From Schizochytrium sp. TIO01 (lineage: Eukaryota; Sar; Bigyra; Thraustochytrida; Thraustochytriidae): a stretch of 64,000 nucleotides of DNA. Numbering within the stretch: position 1 is the stretch's first letter; each line of letters starts with the position of its first letter. The stretch lies in assembly GCA_004764695.1 (NCBI GenBank), contig SMSO01000031.1, forward strand, positions 3,519,048 to 3,583,047. The letters are read 5' to 3'. The position numbers and the translations under genes were made by a program. Shown one piece after another: positions 37,240 through 48,400 of this stretch. The notes under the pieces were generated by a model. The model was not told the origin of the DNA and did not search any database. It saw only the letters and a program-made list of their open reading frames with translations.

Positions 37240-40200
37240 ATGCCTTTGCAAGAACGTGTAGTGAGATACTCGAGCTCTGCAGGAGAGCTCATTACCAAGG
37301 AGTTTGATTGGGAGAAATGGTACGGGGATGCAGGAGACCGTGCAGTTCGAACGGGGAAAAACTCACTTGCATTCAAGCGATATTTTGCAAATGAGCTGCT
37401 CAAATTGAGACAGGAAATTCGGGCTCAGTATCCAGCAAAACGATCTGCACACGAAATCCACCGCGAGGAAAGACGCCAAAGAAGAGATGAGCGCGAAGAA
37501 CGAAGCGCTTTGGTGCAGGAGCTAGGGCGGCAGTCTTTGCGGCTTCGAGGGGAAGGACCCGGTAGAAAGCGAGGTCGACGTCCGGGTGAAAAACAGCTCG
37601 TGATCCCAAGCGATAGTAATGAGTCCGGAGAAGCTGAGGGTGAATACGCAGACTCTAGTGAGGATGAGGATTGGGAAACAGACGAATGGTCAAAGGCTGA
37701 AATCGAAGGAGCCCTGGATCTGCTTATCCAAGAAGTTCGAACATCACCCCAGGCTAAAAGGCGACGAGTCGCAACAAAGATGATAATCAAGCTAATTAAA
37801 CGACATCAAATGGCTCGAGATCATATTGACCTTTTAATGCCTTCATTGGTGGAAAGGGCTCTGTTTGTTGATTTGTCAGCAACTCGACGTACATCAGAAA
37901 CATCGAGACTCTCACAACTTGTTGCTGACATTGTCTTTGTTTTGCCAGAAAAAATGTCACGCTTTGGTTGTGCTAAAAAAGCATCGCAAATTTTAGCACG
38001 AAAGTTTCAACTAGCTGCTCTGCTTATTCAAAGCTGGCACCGCATGCGGGTCTTCAAACGCAAGAAAGCGCAAAATATGCCATTAGAGTTCCGTGTGCGA
38101 CGTCGCGCTCTTTTGCTGGTAGCTTTTGTGGATACTTTGGAACAATGGCGACGTTTTAGTCAGAGTCCCGCTGCATCTTTAACCTTGACCGATAAAGTCA
38201 TCATCCTCCGTATATTATGTGGTCTTGTTGGAGAATCAAATAAGTTCTTTCGCTTGAAAGACCGGCGAATGATCGTGGAGAATGGGGGGACATTAGCCAT
38301 AATTGAGCTTGCTTTAAACCCCTCCCTAGATACTCGCATGCTTGCAATTCAAACATTGGCATATATTGCCTCTGAGCCGTGCTTACAATTACCACTGCTT
38401 CAAAGCGGAGTACATATTTTGTTAGGAATTCTTTTGCAGTCAGATCTTGTCGAGGATCGTTGCATGGCAATCGAAGTTGCTGATTTATTAGCTGGTGCGA
38501 CTTGCTTTGGGGAGTCTCCTTCTGCATGGTATGATGCCTGGGCACGCGCTGGTAAAAGGTATGAGGAGGTGTCAGAGGCAGACGTACCCACTTCATCGAA
38601 TCGGTCTGCTTTACGCAAAGGGGGGGCTTTGGCAAAAAAAACAGAAGATTTAGGGAAACTGTCAACATTTCGACGAGCTCTTGATCCTGGGTGGCGAATG
38701 GTCGATGCGGCTGCATTAATCATAGATAGACGACGTGATGGAGGACTTTTGCGCTGGCTCCGCTACCAACTTCAGGCCAATGATGGGATAGTTAGACTAG
38801 GTGCTACAATGGTGCTCTTGAAGTTAGCAAGCGGAGTTGCAAATCCACAGATAGCATTTGTACAAGAAAAGAGAACCTTTCATGAAAACTTGAAAGGTTT
38901 TACATCGAAGTTTTCGCTGCGAAGAGAACAGTTTTTAAGTGCTCTACTCCACAACTTATCAGACCTAGACACAGCTGGTTTACAAATTGCAAGCCTGCAA
39001 CTCCTTGCCCAACTATGTGCGTGCAAAGCTACACGGTATGCGTTGATTGCAGCTGGTCTTCCTCAACGCATTTTACAAGAAGTTGGAGGAATATATGGAC
39101 TTCTTGGTATCGTCTTAATGTCTTCTCAAAGCTTGCACCCGGTCAGGTTGCAGGATGTGAGTGATTATGCGAATATGGAAGCTCCCTCTTTAACAGTCCG
39201 TGGTCATCAGCTACCTTTACTTGGTATATTAGAGCTTGACATTTTTGCTAGCGAGGCGGAATTAAGACAATGTACAGAAGCAAGTATCCTTGCTCTAGTT
39301 TCTTCAAGCAAACCAGTTGTTTCAAGAGCTGCTATGCAAACATTAATTTATCGGTTTGATGCTTTGACTCCACTTTTAGAATTCCTGTTTGTCTCTGAGC
39401 CAGTAGGTCTGTTGGAACGTGTAGAACTTGTGTCTAGTGCTGCCCTTACGCTTTCACGAACTAGTAATGTCTGTGGAACAGAAATATTGGAATCTATCTC
39501 TGAGAATCATCAACTCCAACGACTCATGGAACCATTAACAATTCTTTTAGGAGATAAGTACGAGTACCTACATAAATCGGTTCAAGATTTAGTGTTGGTT
39601 GCTTCTGCAGGTGGTTGTCAAGCGCTTTGTTCAATTGCACGTGGAACTGCGCGGGAAGACGTGGCGAGGTGCTTGCAACAAGCAAAGTACGTTGCCTTTC
39701 TCAGTGAATGTGTATTTCGATTTGCACACGAGACTCATACACTCTATAAGGATTTGTGCTGCCAAGCAGCAAGTCTCCTTGGTGCTCTATGCCTCTATCA
39801 AGGCCTCGAAAAGGAGTCTTTGAGCGACTTACTCTCGGAAACAAAAACGGACGCGCCATGTGAAGAAGATGATGACCTTGACGATGCAGACGAATCTGTG
39901 CAACGGCGCGCACTTATTAGCCGAGCTCGACAAAATGCGAAAAAGGCAGCGGAGCAGGGCTTGCGAAGCCTTGGCTGGGCTGACGTGCGATCAAGACTTC
40001 CTACGCAGAAAGCGCGAGAACTTGGGAACGAAATTCTGGAAAGTTGTGGTCCTTGTCTTTTGAAAGCTCTTCAAAATACAAAAGATCTGAGCATGCAAAC
40101 CTCAGTTTGCTATGCCTTAAGCCGGTTTGCCAGCGTATATAGTGGAGCAAAACGGCTTCTGGAAATGGATGCTATTGGTCCCGTTATTGCAATGTTACCT

Positions 40201-41388
40201 GGCCGTGCAGAAATAGGTGAGGACAACAAGCCAAATGAAGAACATGCTGAGCGCCTTGCAGCATTACCTGCCTCTTTCTTTACATTTTGTGCGGGTTTAG
40301 CACGCACCTACAAGGGTAAGATTGCAATGATCTCTAGCGACGTGCTTCGACATGCAGTAGATGTTCTTTGCCTTATTAGTCCTGATTATGATCCACGCTT
40401 ACATGGAGAAGCTGCGCTGGTCATTGCACGGGTAGCTAATACACACGATGCAGTTTATGGATCTTGCAATGAAATGATTTTACGAGGTCGATACAACTGC
40501 GCCAAGCCATTGATGAACTTAGCAACTGGTTCGAAGTTTCCTTTTCGTGTTAGGTTTCATGCTTTGTTGGCACTTGCGCAAATGACTGAAGATGATATGC
40601 TTGCAATTCCTAAGCTCACTCGTGTTGGAATTATGCCGGCTATGTGTAAGCTTGTACAAGATCTTGAACAGGAGGAGGGCGAAAGTGTCGATTGCTTGCT
40701 CACTCAAGCACTCCGCATATTGCATGCTCTTGTAAGTTATCTAATGGGAATCCATCAAGGTCGTATTTTAGACGAGGGAGTAGAGCCAGTTCTTCAACGT
40801 CTGTCTAGTCGCAAGAGTATTCATAGCAAAGAAAAGTCGAACTCACAGCCAACAGTGGCTGAAATCGCACGTACAATCTTGGAGGGCTTAAGCCTAACTT
40901 TAACGTATGGTCCGAAGGTTGCGCATGAAATCAGGGCGACGCCAGGTCTAGAACCAGAAGAACCGCTTATTCGTGAAATAATTGATGAGGAGACATCCCG
41001 TGCAGATCTCACTGACCATGTAGGCAACCCCTTTGGGGATCGCCTTGAGCTCGGGACGTTTTATTCAACCCGACTAGGACGTCTTTGTAAGTCTAATGAT
41101 ATAGAAAAGTGTTCGCCTCGGCCCAGGCGGCAGCGAATAATAGACATGCGAGAGGAGGAAAGCGGCGAGATCAATAACCACGAGAAGATCCCAGTGGACT
41201 CAAAAAGCCCGCGTGATTTTGTGTTTGCTTTTGGAGTGTCAAGCAGCATCATCTCATCAGAAGCTGAGCCTAGCGCAAGTAAGTTTCGACAACAAGGAGG
41301 AGCTCATGTGGACCTGCGGTTGACACGTCCACCGCCGCGGCAGAGTATTTTACGTGCTACACGTCCTCTGGAAAATCAACAAACTTGA
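37240..41388 (+). CDS. Armadillo/HEAT-type repeat protein with IQ motif
   Basis: 1,382 aa from the ATG at 37240 (MPLQERVVRYSSSAG); the frame runs two codons further up to a TTG. Residues 18-70 (FDWEKWYGDAGDRAVRTG, then FKRYFANELLKLRQEI) look like a compact domain I do not recognise. A basic helix follows and an acidic stretch at about 126-150. An IQ-type calmodulin-binding motif lies near 259-275 (LLIQSWHRMRVFKRKK). From about 310 to 1290 the chain is a helical solenoid with armadillo-like units (for example NGGTLAIIELALNPSLDTRMLAIQTLAYIA; AAGLPQRILQEVGGIYGLLGI). The last 90 residues are polar. Ribbon-like armadillo/IQ scaffolds are common in flagella, which fits the neighbouring CSPP1-like gene, but this is inference. 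No enzyme motif is present. Start and end are clear, without introns. Confidence 0.75.
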   Translation: MPLQERVVRYSSSAGELITKEFDWEKWYGDAGDRAVRTGKNSLAFKRYFANELLKLRQEIRAQYPAKRSAHEIHREERRQRRDEREERSALVQELGRQSLRLRGEGPGRKRGRRPGEKQLVIPSDSNESGEAEGEYADSSEDEDWETDEWSKAEIEGALDLLIQEVRTSPQAKRRRVATKMIIKLIKRHQMARDHIDLLMPSLVERALFVDLSATRRTSETSRLSQLVADIVFVLPEKMSRFGCAKKASQILARKFQLAALLIQSWHRMRVFKRKKAQNMPLEFRVRRRALLLVAFVDTLEQWRRFSQSPAASLTLTDKVIILRILCGLVGESNKFFRLKDRRMIVENGGTLAIIELALNPSLDTRMLAIQTLAYIASEPCLQLPLLQSGVHILLGILLQSDLVEDRCMAIEVADLLAGATCFGESPSAWYDAWARAGKRYEEVSEADVPTSSNRSALRKGGALAKKTEDLGKLSTFRRALDPGWRMVDAAALIIDRRRDGGLLRWLRYQLQANDGIVRLGATMVLLKLASGVANPQIAFVQEKRTFHENLKGFTSKFSLRREQFLSALLHNLSDLDTAGLQIASLQLLAQLCACKATRYALIAAGLPQRILQEVGGIYGLLGIVLMSSQSLHPVRLQDVSDYANMEAPSLTVRGHQLPLLGILELDIFASEAELRQCTEASILALVSSSKPVVSRAAMQTLIYRFDALTPLLEFLFVSEPVGLLERVELVSSAALTLSRTSNVCGTEILESISENHQLQRLMEPLTILLGDKYEYLHKSVQDLVLVASAGGCQALCSIARGTAREDVARCLQQAKYVAFLSECVFRFAHETHTLYKDLCCQAASLLGALCLYQGLEKESLSDLLSETKTDAPCEEDDDLDDADESVQRRALISRARQNAKKAAEQGLRSLGWADVRSRLPTQKARELGNEILESCGPCLLKALQNTKDLSMQTSVCYALSRFASVYSGAKRLLEMDAIGPVIAMLPGRAEIGEDNKPNEEHAERLAALPASFFTFCAGLARTYKGKIAMISSDVLRHAVDVLCLISPDYDPRLHGEAALVIARVANTHDAVYGSCNEMILRGRYNCAKPLMNLATGSKFPFRVRFHALLALAQMTEDDMLAIPKLTRVGIMPAMCKLVQDLEQEEGESVDCLLTQALRILHALVSYLMGIHQGRILDEGVEPVLQRLSSRKSIHSKEKSNSQPTVAEIARTILEGLSLTLTYGPKVAHEIRATPGLEPEEPLIREIIDEETSRADLTDHVGNPFGDRLELGTFYSTRLGRLCKSNDIEKCSPRPRRQRIIDMREEESGEINNHEKIPVDSKSPRDFVFAFGVSSSIISSEAEPSASKFRQQGGAHVDLRLTRPPPRQSILRATRPLENQQT

Positions 41389-42185
41389 GCATATAGGAGA
41401 TGTTTTCCATTATGTTAAGGCTTGGGAATACTTTTCCTTTTGTAAGGGCCTCCCTCATTTTTGAAAATGAATTTAGGCAGTCGATTTTTGCTCGTATGCA
41501 TAATACATTATGTAAGCAAGTGATTGAAACCAAGGATTGATGCAAGAATTCAACGAATTGACCATCTTAGTTGGTCGTCAAGGTTGCAGCTGAAATCCTC
41601 TTTCCGAGATTGTACTACTAAGTCAGTATCAAGTTGAGCCTGAGACAACGTACGGCTGACGATTCAGTTCATGAGATTATGGATATCATCGATGTTAAAT
41701 GTGGAATTAAATGCAGAAATGAATAAAGGACGGCGTCACCTCAGCAAAGATTTGGGTCAAACACGTAATCCACATAACGTCAGTCGCCTCGGTAGCCTTT
41801 GTTGCCTTTGAACTCAGCACCAAAAGCTCTGCGCATGCCCGCGAGAATCTCTGAACCTCTGCATCTGGTACGTATAAGTATTGTGTATATACGTTTTTAT
41901 GTACGTATGTGTGTATGTACGCATGTGTCTTTGTAATCTTTTCTTCTTTGTAGTTCTTCGTAATTTTTCGTAAATCATGTGTTCTTCCGTGTAGGCGAAT
42001 ATGTATACAGTGCAGCGGAGTAAGTGTTTCAGTGACCGCTACTTTGCATGCATATGGTATTCTTCACGTCTGAGGGTTCTCATTGCCTCGCCAGGCAGTC
42101 TGTTGAGATCCACCGAAGTGCATTTCAGCGTTTCATCGGCGATCTCGCACGAGATCAGAAATCAATCTTGATCTTGTGTTTCACT
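41389..42185. other. Convergent intergenic spacer
   Basis: Between the armadillo/IQ gene (+) and the PRA1 gene (-). Alternating purine-pyrimidine sequence rich in GTAT/ACGT steps lies at 41873-41930 (GTATATACG, ATGTACGTATGTGTGTATG), prone to Z-form or cruciform structure. No gene seen. Confidence 0.5.
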
Positions 42186-42875
42186 TCAAACAAACTGTGG
42201 CGGCGGCGGGTTGAGTCCGGGTCCGTCGAGAGCGTCAAGTGGGTCAGGTTCAATAGGCTGGCGAAAGGAGGCATGGACTCCAGTGAAGAGCGTACCGAAG
42301 AAGAGGATTGAGAAGAGGGTGGAGAAAATGCCACCAAAGAAGGCCACGAAGGCTGTGAGAGGGATAAGAATCATAACCTTCTCACTCTTGCCAACCTCAT
42401 ACTTGCCGACCTTGATGACGTCCTCAGCCTTGTTCACCTTGAAGAAGAACGCCCAGAGACCTGCGAGCAGCGCGAGCTCAAATAGAAGGAACGGAGATGT
42501 GAGCACGAAGTAGATGAGGGTCACAGCATAGATGAGTGAGTACGACAGCCTAAAATGCCGCGTGTTCGCGCTGAGGCGCGAGGTCCACTCGGATCTGGTC
42601 TGGGGCTTACTGAAGCCAGTAGGATTAACCAGATCCTTGGCCTCGCTGCGGATCTTCGCAGTTGCATCCGCCACGCTGTTCAGGCCCTGGAGAGGGTTCA
42701 CGGTCTTGGCGTACGAGACTACCCCAGATCCGAGCGAAATGAGCTGCGAGAGGCGGGCGTGGGCCCGGGCCTCGGCGCTGTTGGACCCATCATCGGATCC
42801 GGACATTGAGTCTCCGTGGCCTACCGCCGTCGCCATCGGCACAGTTGTCTCGTCGGCGTCCATCTTGAGCGCCAT
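42186..42875 (-). CDS. PRA1 family (prenylated Rab acceptor) protein
   Basis: 229 aa, ATG at 42873-42875 in the context AAAATGG. The N-terminal 90 residues are polar. The PRA1 domain spans about 93-206: RSEWTSRLSANTRHFRLSYS, then a hydrophobic pair (LIYAVTLIYFVLTSPFLLFE, LALLAGLWAFFF), a short loop (VGKYEVGKSEKV) and a second hydrophobic pair (MILIPLTAFVAFFGGIFSTLF, SILFFGTLFTGVHASFR). The ending HASFR is characteristic. The tail is Pro-rich (LNPPPPQF). PRA1/Yip3 proteins sit in ER and Golgi membranes, bind prenylated Rab GTPases and influence their membrane delivery. Third codon positions are GC-rich, like NAPRT and V-ATPase D. Confidence 0.92.
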   Translation of the reverse strand: MALKMDADETTVPMATAVGHGDSMSGSDDGSNSAEARAHARLSQLISLGSGVVSYAKTVNPLQGLNSVADATAKIRSEAKDLVNPTGFSKPQTRSEWTSRLSANTRHFRLSYSLIYAVTLIYFVLTSPFLLFELALLAGLWAFFFKVNKAEDVIKVGKYEVGKSEKVMILIPLTAFVAFFGGIFSTLFSILFFGTLFTGVHASFRQPIEPDPLDALDGPGLNPPPPQFV

Positions 42876-43109
42876 TTTGGACGGGGTTGCGAGTTTGTTT
42901 GAGGTTGACTAACTTCTTTTTAGTCGAGTGAAAACTTCGACAATCGAAGCAGCAGCCTATCAGCTACAACGACAGCGACGACGATCCCCACCGTCTAGTC
43001 GTTCTGTCCGTCGGCCAAGCAAGCTCAGTCGAGGTAGCAGAGAACTCAGCGATGCTTGCTTTGCTCGTGACAAGGTGGATCAAAGTCCCTGCTGCTGCAA
43101 AACCGGCCT

Positions 43110-43150
43110 TCTCTTTCTCTCTTTCTCTTTCTCTTTCTCTTTCTCTTTCT
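43110..43150. repeat. (CTCTTT)n pyrimidine microsatellite
   Basis: Seven or so CTCTTT units, about 240 bp upstream of the PRA1 ATG; a possible polypyrimidine promoter tract. Confidence 0.85.
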
Positions 43151-43300
43151 GTGCGTGCCTCATTATTACTGTTATATCATTTGATTTGTTGTATTCGAGT
43201 TCAAGTTGTTCTTTTTTCTTTTTTCTTTTTTCATTTTATTTTATTCTCAAACAAATAATTAAGTCAATAATCAAGGAGGAATAACAAGTAACAAGAATTA

Positions 43301-43336
43301 GAAGAGAAAGAAGAAAGAAAGAAAGAAAGAAAGAAA
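43301..43336. repeat. (GAAA)n microsatellite
   Basis: Tandem GAAA units with an imperfect start (GAAGAGAAAG). Confidence 0.85.
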
Positions 43337-44048
43337 AACCTAAATTAAAGCTCGAGGTTTGATGAAAAGGTTTTCAGCTCCTGCAGATTTAGGTAGCCTG
43401 CATTGTGTCGCTTGGGAGGGCCGTGCTTCTGGGAAAGCAGGTCAGGCTAGATGAAATGCACACGTTTGCTCTCTCGTTTAGGATGATTTTGCAGCTGCCC
43501 GAAGCTCCCGTCGCGAGCAGGTCTCAAGAAATTCGCAATTGGGGAGTTCTTTGTATGCGGGTTTTTCTTTCCATGTAAAGACATCGGGATACCTAACTAG
43601 GTAGTACTAACTACTATTGGTTAGAAAGGGGTGAGAAAATGAGCAGAAAAGAACGGATAGCAGAACGGTTGAACGAGCTTCGTGACCGGTGGAATGATGG
43701 GTATGTGTCAGTCCCTGCGATCATGTTCGTAGAGATTGCTGCTACAAGGGATCTCTACATCCCCTGAGTGCTTCGGCCCTATGCATTGGGCTTAATATCA
43801 CCTTTGGGATCCCCGAAGCTCGTTTTTGGCTGCTTCTTCTGCTTTTCTGTACATAAGCTGTGAGTCGATTTCTCTCATGAACTAATTAATTTCTCTCCAA
43901 ATGTTAATGTTGTGTATTTTTTTAATTTTTTATTTGGTTATATAAATGACAAAAACTAGAAAAAGAAATTGAAAATAAAAATAAAAAATAAAAAAGATTA
44001 AATTATAAAATTAAAATTAATAGGAAGTAGTTCTTGAATAATAGCTAC

Positions 44049-44098
44049 TCATTCATTCATTCATTCATTCATTCATTCATTCATTCATTCATTCATTC
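44049..44098. repeat. (CATT)n microsatellite
   Basis: About 12 uninterrupted CATT units, the longest of the three ATTC/GAAT arrays in the window. Confidence 0.95.
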
Positions 44099-45206
44099 GT
44101 CACACAATTCCTCTTTCAGGATCTCCTCTACCATTCAAGATACGCGTAGAATGCGATAGGTCCTTATTTGCGATGCTGCTCGCTCACCCTTCCCCGTTGG
44201 CCGATTTGCCATTGTTCAACCAATGAGGAGGTGGGAGCGGAAGTCCTTTCACCTTTCTTTATGCTAAAGTAGGTGAGTTCTACGGTTGTTCCTCCTCATT
44301 CAATTGGTTGAAAATTCTCTTTCATTGCACGTCGGCTCCGCGACCATACGAGGGCCGTATAACGCATAGTAGCCGCGAATAGCCCATAGTGTGGCGGGGG
44401 GATAGTCTATAGTGCGGCGGAATACTTCACTTGCAGCCTTGAGTGTGTACTGTGGAGCGTTTGTGGAAGTAGGTTGCAGTTCTCTTTTCTCTTTCTCTTG
44501 GGCTGAAAATCGATGATGATGATCAGGAAAGTAGCGCCTCGACTGATTGAGCTGAGGCAAGGGAAGAGTCGATGCAGCCAATGCTGACGGCTCTGCACAG
44601 CCAAGGAGGTCCGTGGCTCAGAGTGGCCCTCCACCTGCATCGGTGCCCCGCTCAGGCTTCAAGAAGTGCTGCACCACCCTTGGAAATCGCAGCAGGCAGG
44701 AGAACCGGCTTCGTTTGGGACAGTGAAGTTAAATCTAACATGTCACAGTGCTATTTCGTATAACCGATTTGTGGTTGTCCAGGATACAGTGGAGTAAAAC
44801 GCGCCAAAGTAGAGTATCGGGACCACAGAATAGCGCATGAGGAGGGAAAGGTGGCAGGTGTACGATGGGCGGGTGTGCGCAAGACGACCACGTGGCGCAG
44901 AAGAAGTCCACTTGCTAAATACAGGGTGGGCAGGACTTCGATTGGGGAATGAAGACAGTCGGCAAGTCCTCGATAAACTGATACACCACAACTGAAATTG
45001 CCAAGTTTAATCGCTCACTCTCTGATGCTTTCCGGGCAGCAAAGGTAGCAGTCGTTGCTAGTGCGTCACTTGCTTGCTTGTGGCATGTGCGGCTGCTTCC
45101 TAGATGATGGTGCTTAGAAGGGTGGGTGACGCACATTACTTGGGAAGGGTCTCTTATTGCGTGTGGCATGGCACAAAGCAAACATAACCATCTGCTGGGA
45201 ATACAT

Positions 45207-45231
45207 GCCTAGGCACCTAGTACCTAGGTAC
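45207..45231. repeat. Adjacent palindromes GCCTAGGC and GTACCTAGGTAC
   Basis: GCCTAGGC (45207-45214) and GTACCTAGGTAC (45220-45231) are each perfect palindromes. The combined sequence matches the complement of the 30980 dyad at 18 of 19 bases. Confidence 0.7.
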
Positions 45232-45403
45232 TTGCAGCAAATGAAAGTCAAAAGGGAATAACAGACAAAGTAGCAGAACTTGAAGGGAACTAGGCAAGTA
45301 ATGTGAGGGACTTGAAAAATTAGAGTTTACAAAATTAGAGAACTGCAATTTAATGGATTGCAGCGACGAGCCTTGATGTAGCCGTAGCAGGCGCGCCAAA
45401 CAA

Positions 45404-48400
45404 TTAAGACAAAGCCACATCTGTGGAATTATTAAAGCGAGTTTGGAACGAAGAGTTCTCTGTGGTAGAAGTTGTTGGTGCACTCTTCTCATCATCTTCT
45501 GCAGTCTTAGCATTGTCTTCATTTTCACTGTTAGGGCGCTTCATGCTCTGTTCAGAAGGTGATCGCAGCTCAAGGGAAATATCGCTTCGTGGAGTCATTG
45601 CGTGCGTCAGCAACGGAGCTGGAGGCGATGCAACGGTTGGTACAACACCAGAAGTTGAGAAGCTTTCGAGATCCAGGAGAGATGCATTAGAACGGTTCAG
45701 GGTCTCGTGAAAACCCGATCTGCCCTTCCTGAACTCGTCGTCCTCAAAGGAATCTGAGTTACTTGAAAGGTCTATTTCTCCCTGAAGTATCATATGATGC
45801 GGCAAAGATGATGTATGAAGCGATTGAGTTGAATCGTATAGCATGACAGAGTTCTCTTTCGTGTCAAAAGGGGAGCTTTCTTCAACATCAACCTTGAGGA
45901 CCTTGTCAGAGGACAACCGTCTGTGCCTTCTATGACCATTAAACAAAGAAGGATTCGTCACATCATGGCCGCAGGTCCAGATAGTGCGTAAAATACTACT
46001 AACTTTAGTTGCACCACACCAAAGAAGAAGAAAAAGCTCGTAACCAATAATTCCACAAGCAAGTGCTCGTGGAATATAAGTGCTGTCCTCAATAGTAGAC
46101 CACAGAATGACAGTGAGAAGAAGAAACAAACCTGCATGAACCATCGAGGCGTAAAAATTGTCGACGTAGTCTCGATAAGGGTGTAGATACATCTGCACCA
46201 TCGTTCCAGCGAACGTAATCAAATAGGTGAACGCAAGCTGACCTACGGTTCCTTCTGCAACGAGAAGAGCCACAGAAGTTTGAAAATATTTGCGGATCAT
46301 ATCCAAAACTTGAAAATATTCACGAAATTTGTATGTGAAGCGGCTGTAGTCCTTCGTCTTTCGCTCGGGATCAACATGTTGTTCATACAATGCTTCCACT
46401 CCGGGAGTTCGCGAGTAAATCAAGTACGAAAGTAGTCCCACTGGGCCAACACTATAAATGATTGACATCACTAACGAATAATAGTGCAGAGTAGATGTTG
46501 TAGAATATTCTGTAGAATAATCATATCGTAAATACTGTGTACCATCTTCGAGAGTATCGTAAATAAATGTCTGAATGATTGTCAGGTTTGCTTGGGGGAA
46601 GATGTTCACGATCAAATAGTATGCCAGTCGCCATGTCATTGCTGTGACTTTCCCGCGCGCGTCCTCCCTCTGTTCTTCCTTCTCAAATTCAAACCAGGCA
46701 AGACATTTCTGAAAGCACAAAAAGGAGATGCACAACAAAAGCAGGGCAACGATGGGCATGATGGTTGCAAACAGGACCCGCGAGAACTGGGTGTCCTCGA
46801 TAAAGCAGGAAAATGTGCTTGATAACTTCGACGAATCGAGGTTGAACCATGCCATACCCTTGCTGAAGTCGTCCCATACAGAGAGCCAGTCATATGATTG
46901 CTCGAAAATACGATGAAAGCCGTAAGCGATCTGAAAAAATCCAAGAGAAATCATAAATGTGATCAGCAAATCTTCGAACACATGAGCTTGAAATTTGCAG
47001 GAGCAACAGGCCTTGCAGCGGGCTACCTTGCTGCGTTTTCGACAAAATGAAGGGACACAGGAACACCTATCAGCCTTCCTGGTCTTGACACTTTTCTGGG
47101 CATAGTAAAATACAGCAAATATTATAAGCAGCCAACCAATCGAAGTGAATATAACCATAACCGAAAACTTAGCAATGCTCAAGTTCCTCCTTTCATCCGT
47201 GCATTCGGTACAAAGACCAGAGTCGTTATAAGAAAGATCATCTTCACAAGCAGCACAAAACGGCCCCGTATGACCCTCAGCACAATACAATGGATTAGTA
47301 TACGCTGATAGCATGCGGCGGTTTGAACTGTTTGAAGAGGTGTTTTTCAAACTGCCGTCTCCTCCAACACACCGTGCTGCAACTTCGCACGCATATATAC
47401 TTGCGGAATCCCGAGATGCTCTCCAATACCCCGGCAACAGATCTAAAACTTCAAGACTTTCCCCAACACTACTGCAGTTCATTCCAGTAACACATGGGTA
47501 CACGACTATGTCTCCATTCTCATCAGTAGTAGAATAGTACCCAGCGGGGGCAAAGCAGTCATCTACACTTGTTGCTTTGCCTCGTGTTGTCAGCAGGTCG
47601 TTTGGGCATTGAATACAACCCACAGTGGCATCCTCAACATAAGAACCTCGAGGGCAATACTCGCATTCATATGACCCATCTTCTGCAGCGGGTACGCGTT
47701 CCGCACCGGGTTCACAAATAATTGATGCAGAGCTCATTGCATCACTTACTGCCGTATACACAGAGGAGACTGACGCAAGAACACGAAAGAAAGCTGGTGT
47801 GCTCACCTCCAAACCAATTTCTGCTGATCGCACTGTTGAATCTTGAACAAGTATACAGTCGGGGACATTTGCTTTAGCTTCAGACACATCTATGCATGAC
47901 GACAAACTTGGCATTGTGGTTGAGTCGCGCTCATCTGTTCGATAAATTAAAAACATGTCGGTGTCGCCTGTCCAGGTCCATGTTAGAACAACATAACCAT
48001 CTGCTACGCTGCTGTCATCTTCATCTTCTTCATCTCTTGTGTAAAAAGTGGAGTTTCCAATAACATTTCTTACGCGACGTCGCGAACATCCACCCTCCTC
48101 GTAGCCGTCATCACCTTCCACAGCTCCTGTACACGTGCATTCAACGCTGATCGAGGACGAACTAGTTAAGCACGTGCCCAGCGAGGAACAAGTGTCGGGG
48201 CATCCGATGATCGATGTGGATGGGGCAAATGATGTACTGGCGCCAGCATATGTACTTTCTGAGAATCGAAAACGAGACTCCGCATAAATATAGCGTCCAG
48301 CGCTGTCAGCAAAATAATTTGTCACACCGTTGTAATTGACATAAATGTCACTCTCGTCCACTGTGGGTAGTGGGTTGTCAGCTTGGAAGTCGCATTTGTG

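Larger units (their letters stand above)
42876..45403. other. Large spacer with microsatellites and a GC-rich, hairpin-rich patch
   Basis: 2.5 kb between the PRA1 gene start and the 3' end of the first giant receptor gene. It contains a pyrimidine repeat (43110-43150), a (GAAA)n run (43301-43336), CCTAACTAGG at 43592-43601, a very AT-rich block (43910-44030), a (CATT)n array (44049-44098), and palindromes GCCTAGGC (45207-45214) and GTACCTAGGTAC (45220-45231). A GC-rich patch at 44570-44730 can form three successive hairpins and is discussed in the findings. No protein gene is supported. Confidence 0.5.

Noticed and set aside
44572-44763. 63-codon frame in the GC-rich patch
   Set aside because: No protein-like features; the hairpin potential is more notable than the frame.
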